A DNA stretch of 18,112 nt from Pseudomonadota bacterium. GTDB taxonomy: Bacteria > Pseudomonadota > Gammaproteobacteria > Pseudomonadales > UBA5518. A program made the position numbers and the translations under genes. The notes beneath the pieces are model-generated. The model was given only the letters and a program-made list of their open reading frames with translations. It ran no database searches and was not told the DNA's origin. Each line of letters begins with the position of its first letter. The stretch's first letter is position 1. The DNA is taken from positions 1-18,112 of the forward strand of contig CAUJIL010000213.1 of the NCBI GenBank assembly GCA_963204845.1, given 5' to 3'. Positions 16,148-18,112 of this stretch are shown here, one piece after another.

Positions 16148-17250
16148 CAGCCGGTCAGCGAGTCCAGATCGACGAGTTCGGTCTGCGGGGTGACGATCGC
16201 TTCGCGCGGCAGCAGGAAGCGCCAGTAGACCATCCCGCTCGCGCGCCCGCCGGTATCCAGCCAGTTCGGCACGCCGGGATCGCGCGCCGCGATCACCATG
16301 CGGTAGCTGCCGTCGGCCTCGGGCACGGTCTGCGCCCGGTTCAGCGACACGCGGCGGCTCAGGTAATCGAAGCTCTGGCGGAAGCGCGTCCACAGCACCA
16401 CGCCGGCGTAGCGGCACGCCGGAAAGCGGCCGCTCATCACCAGCGCCTTGCCCTCCGGCAGGTGGAACGGCGCCATCGCGTAGGCGATGTCGAGCGCCGC
16501 GTACGCCATTCCCGCATCCGGCTTCTGCACCTCGTTGAAACGGTTCGGCACCCGCGACACCCACGCCGGCACCGGGCCGCGCCCGTGCATCTCGTCGATG
16601 GTGCGGCTGCGCAGCAGGCGCGCGACGCGCGCCATGCCGGCGGCGATCGCCGCCGCGTCGGGCTCGGCGGCGGGCGGACGCCCGGAGGTGCATTCGATCT
16701 GCAGCGGAATGCGGCGGCCGGATTCGGCCATCACGCAGTTCACGCCTTCGTAGTAATGCCGCACGATCACGCTGAGTGCGCCGTCGGGAATGCGCAGCCG
16801 ATTGCGCTCGCCGGCGGCGGCCGCGGGCGTCGCCTCGATCTCGAAGGAACCGTCCGGCGCCACGTCGAACTCCTCGCTGTTCAGCGTGGCACCCACGCCT
16901 TCGCCGGCGGCATCCGCGCTCTGGATCGCGAACGACACGTAGACCGCGCCGGCCACGTTGCCGCGGATCCGGTAGCTGGCGTCGGCGGTGATGTTGCACT
17001 CGTGGTAAACGGCATCCGGGCTGTCGCCACCGAACTTCATGATGGGTGTGATCGCCCGCCTGAGCACCGGACGGTACGGGTCCGCGTCGAGCTGCGAGCC
17101 GAGCGCCCGGCGCAACCCGTGCAGCACCATGCGGTGCCCGTCGGCGACGTCGAGCGCCGATTTCGTCGCGTCGCTCTCGCCGACGTAGGCGGTGTCGATC
17201 TCCGCGAGCAGCGCGAGCAGCTCACGGAACGCCTGGCGCGAATCGCTCAT
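16147..17250 (-). CDS. DUF1214 domain-containing protein
   Basis: A 367-residue protein with no signal peptide or membrane segment. The C-terminal third (about 250-360), with PFHLPEGKALVMSGRFPACRY-like text, YLSRRVSLNR, YRMVIAARDPGVPNWLDT and GMVYWRFLLP, is the DUF1214 pattern, usually a beta-sandwich of unknown function. The middle (about 75-170, ECNITADASYRIRGNVAGAVYVSF) is also beta-rich and resembles the N-terminal part of longer DUF1214 proteins. The ATG at 17250 follows a GGGGAAA stretch; a longer open frame upstream is antisense to the sulfotransferase and not used. It is divergent from the sulfotransferase across 129 bases. I cannot give it a reaction. Confidence 0.85.
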   Translation of the reverse strand: MSDSRQAFRELLALLAEIDTAYVGESDATKSALDVADGHRMVLHGLRRALGSQLDADPYRPVLRRAITPIMKFGGDSPDAVYHECNITADASYRIRGNVAGAVYVSFAIQSADAAGEGVGATLNSEEFDVAPDGSFEIEATPAAAAGERNRLRIPDGALSVIVRHYYEGVNCVMAESGRRIPLQIECTSGRPPAAEPDAAAIAAGMARVARLLRSRTIDEMHGRGPVPAWVSRVPNRFNEVQKPDAGMAYAALDIAYAMAPFHLPEGKALVMSGRFPACRYAGVVLWTRFRQSFDYLSRRVSLNRAQTVPEADGSYRMVIAARDPGVPNWLDTGGRASGMVYWRFLLPREAIVTPQTELVDLDSLTG

Positions 17251-17379
17251 CGTGGTTTCCCCGGGAGGCCGTTTGCGCAGAGCGTCGCAGCGCGGCGCGG
17301 GCACGTCAATGCCGGCGTTGACGGCCGGCACCGCCCGCACTAGCGTGCGATCGACACGAACCACGTGACGGAAGCAACG

Positions 17380-18112
17380 ATGCAGATCACGCAGCAGGAC
17401 TGGGTGCGGCGACTGAACTACCTGGGCGCGGCGGTCGGCGGCGCCTCCCGCCTGGTACGCCTGGACGCCGACGAACTGATCGCCGAGGCACGCGCGGGCA
17501 CGGGACTGGACGAGTTCGGCGATGCCGGCTGGGAAGAACCGTTCCGGCGGCTGCTGGCCTCGCTCGAGAAGGACGTGGCGTTGCACACGCTGGGGCGGCT
17601 GATCACCCGCGCCGACCTGCTGCGTGCACTGCGCAACCGGCTGTTCATCACCGCCGCGCAGCGCGCCGACCCGTCGATCGCCACACGGCGCATCGAGGCA
17701 CCGCTGCTGATCGCCGGCCAGGGCCGCACCGGCACCTCGATCCTGTTCGAACTGCTCGCGCTCGACACGCAGAACCGCGCGCCGCTCGCGTGGGAGGCTG
17801 CCAGCCCGGTAGCGCCGCCGGCGGCGTCGCTGGGTGGCGCGATCACGCGCGGGCAGATCGCCGAGACGGTGAACGAGTTCTGGGCCGACATCCAGCCCGC
17901 GATCAAGGCCGCCCATGAGCACCGCTGGGACCTGCCGGTCGAGTGCATCCGCTTCCTCGACAGCGATTTCAGCACCGACTGGTGGGCGATGCTCTACGGT
18001 GCGTGGGACTGGTTGCGCTGGCGCGCCGAAGCCCGGCCACAGAGTGCGTACCGCTGGCACCGCACGATCCTGCAGGTGCTGCAGGGTGACGGCGCGCAGA
18101 CCCGGCGCTGGC
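17380..18112 (+). CDS. Sulfotransferase family protein (N-terminal 244 codons; cut by window edge)
   Basis: Sulfotransferases move sulfate from PAPS to an alcohol, amine or sugar. The frame is open from the ATG at 17380 to the window end. After a helical N-terminus (residues 1-105), the nucleotide-binding strand and 5'-phosphosulfate loop appears as LLIAGQGRTGTSILFELLAL, with GQGRTGTS at 113-120, then the usual RAPLAWEAASP substrate-side text. This is the arrangement of bacterial Sulfotransfer_3 proteins rather than of cytosolic eukaryotic enzymes. GGAAG lies six bases before the start. The 3'-phosphate-binding motif and C-terminus lie outside the window. The acceptor substrate cannot be told. 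Confidence 0.85.
   Translation, partial: MQITQQDWVRRLNYLGAAVGGASRLVRLDADELIAEARAGTGLDEFGDAGWEEPFRRLLASLEKDVALHTLGRLITRADLLRALRNRLFITAAQRADPSIATRRIEAPLLIAGQGRTGTSILFELLALDTQNRAPLAWEAASPVAPPAASLGGAITRGQIAETVNEFWADIQPAIKAAHEHRWDLPVECIRFLDSDFSTDWWAMLYGAWDWLRWRAEARPQSAYRWHRTILQVLQGDGAQTRRW

Noticed and set aside
17251..18060. Upstream continuation of the DUF1214 frame opposite the sulfotransferase
   Set aside because: The conserved protein begins at 17250 with a ribosome binding site; the plus strand encodes the sulfotransferase motif in this region.

Overview
The window is a high-GC (roughly two thirds G+C by eye) chromosomal segment from a gammaproteobacterium. The evidence is the trxA-rho pair, an rsd/algQ gene next to a dsbB-type gene as in pseudomonads, a proteobacterial-type gshA, and an acyl-carrier-protein phosphodiesterase. 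I cannot name the genus. The LLM-class oxidoreductase, DUF1214 protein and sulfotransferase would fit an environmental lineage rather than an enteric one, but that is inference. I see no prophage, insertion sequence, CRISPR array, tRNA or rRNA.

Layout. 1-1773 (minus): thioredoxin (trxA) then rho, which runs off the left edge; the 255-nt gap between them is a C-rich, G-poor leader suited to Rho autoregulation. 1774-1966: divergent promoter region. 1967-2734 (plus): an FKBP-type prolyl isomerase lipoprotein. 2526-3843 (minus): dsbB then rsd; the rsd frame has no stop at the usual place and reads about 70 codons into the antisense of the FKBP gene. 3957-4439 (plus): a secreted, stand-alone FliL-family protein. 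4426-6599 (minus): gshA then acpH, five bases apart. 6762-11855 (plus): DyP-type peroxidase, RND membrane-fusion protein and RND (HAE1-type) pump, tightly packed as one operon with no TolC gene. 11868-12878 (minus): LLM-class (F420/flavin) oxidoreductase. 13062-16070 (plus): a 1002-residue secreted subtilase with plant-like (cucumisin-type) domain order, followed by a strong intrinsic terminator. 16147-17250 (minus): DUF1214 protein. 17380-right edge (plus): sulfotransferase family protein, truncated.

How the genes may work together. Much of the left two thirds concerns thiol-redox balance and envelope protein folding: thioredoxin, DsbB, glutathione synthesis, a periplasmic prolyl isomerase and a haem peroxidase. 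Rho and Rsd are global transcription regulators. The right third looks like accessory functions (efflux, secreted proteolysis, sulfotransfer) with no obvious single pathway.

I found no clearly new multi-gene system. The points most worth a second look are the rho leader, the antisense read-through tail of Rsd, the stand-alone secreted FliL-like protein with an acidic/His insertion, the plant-type subtilase with a perfect 19-bp palindrome before its start, and the peroxidase-efflux operon.
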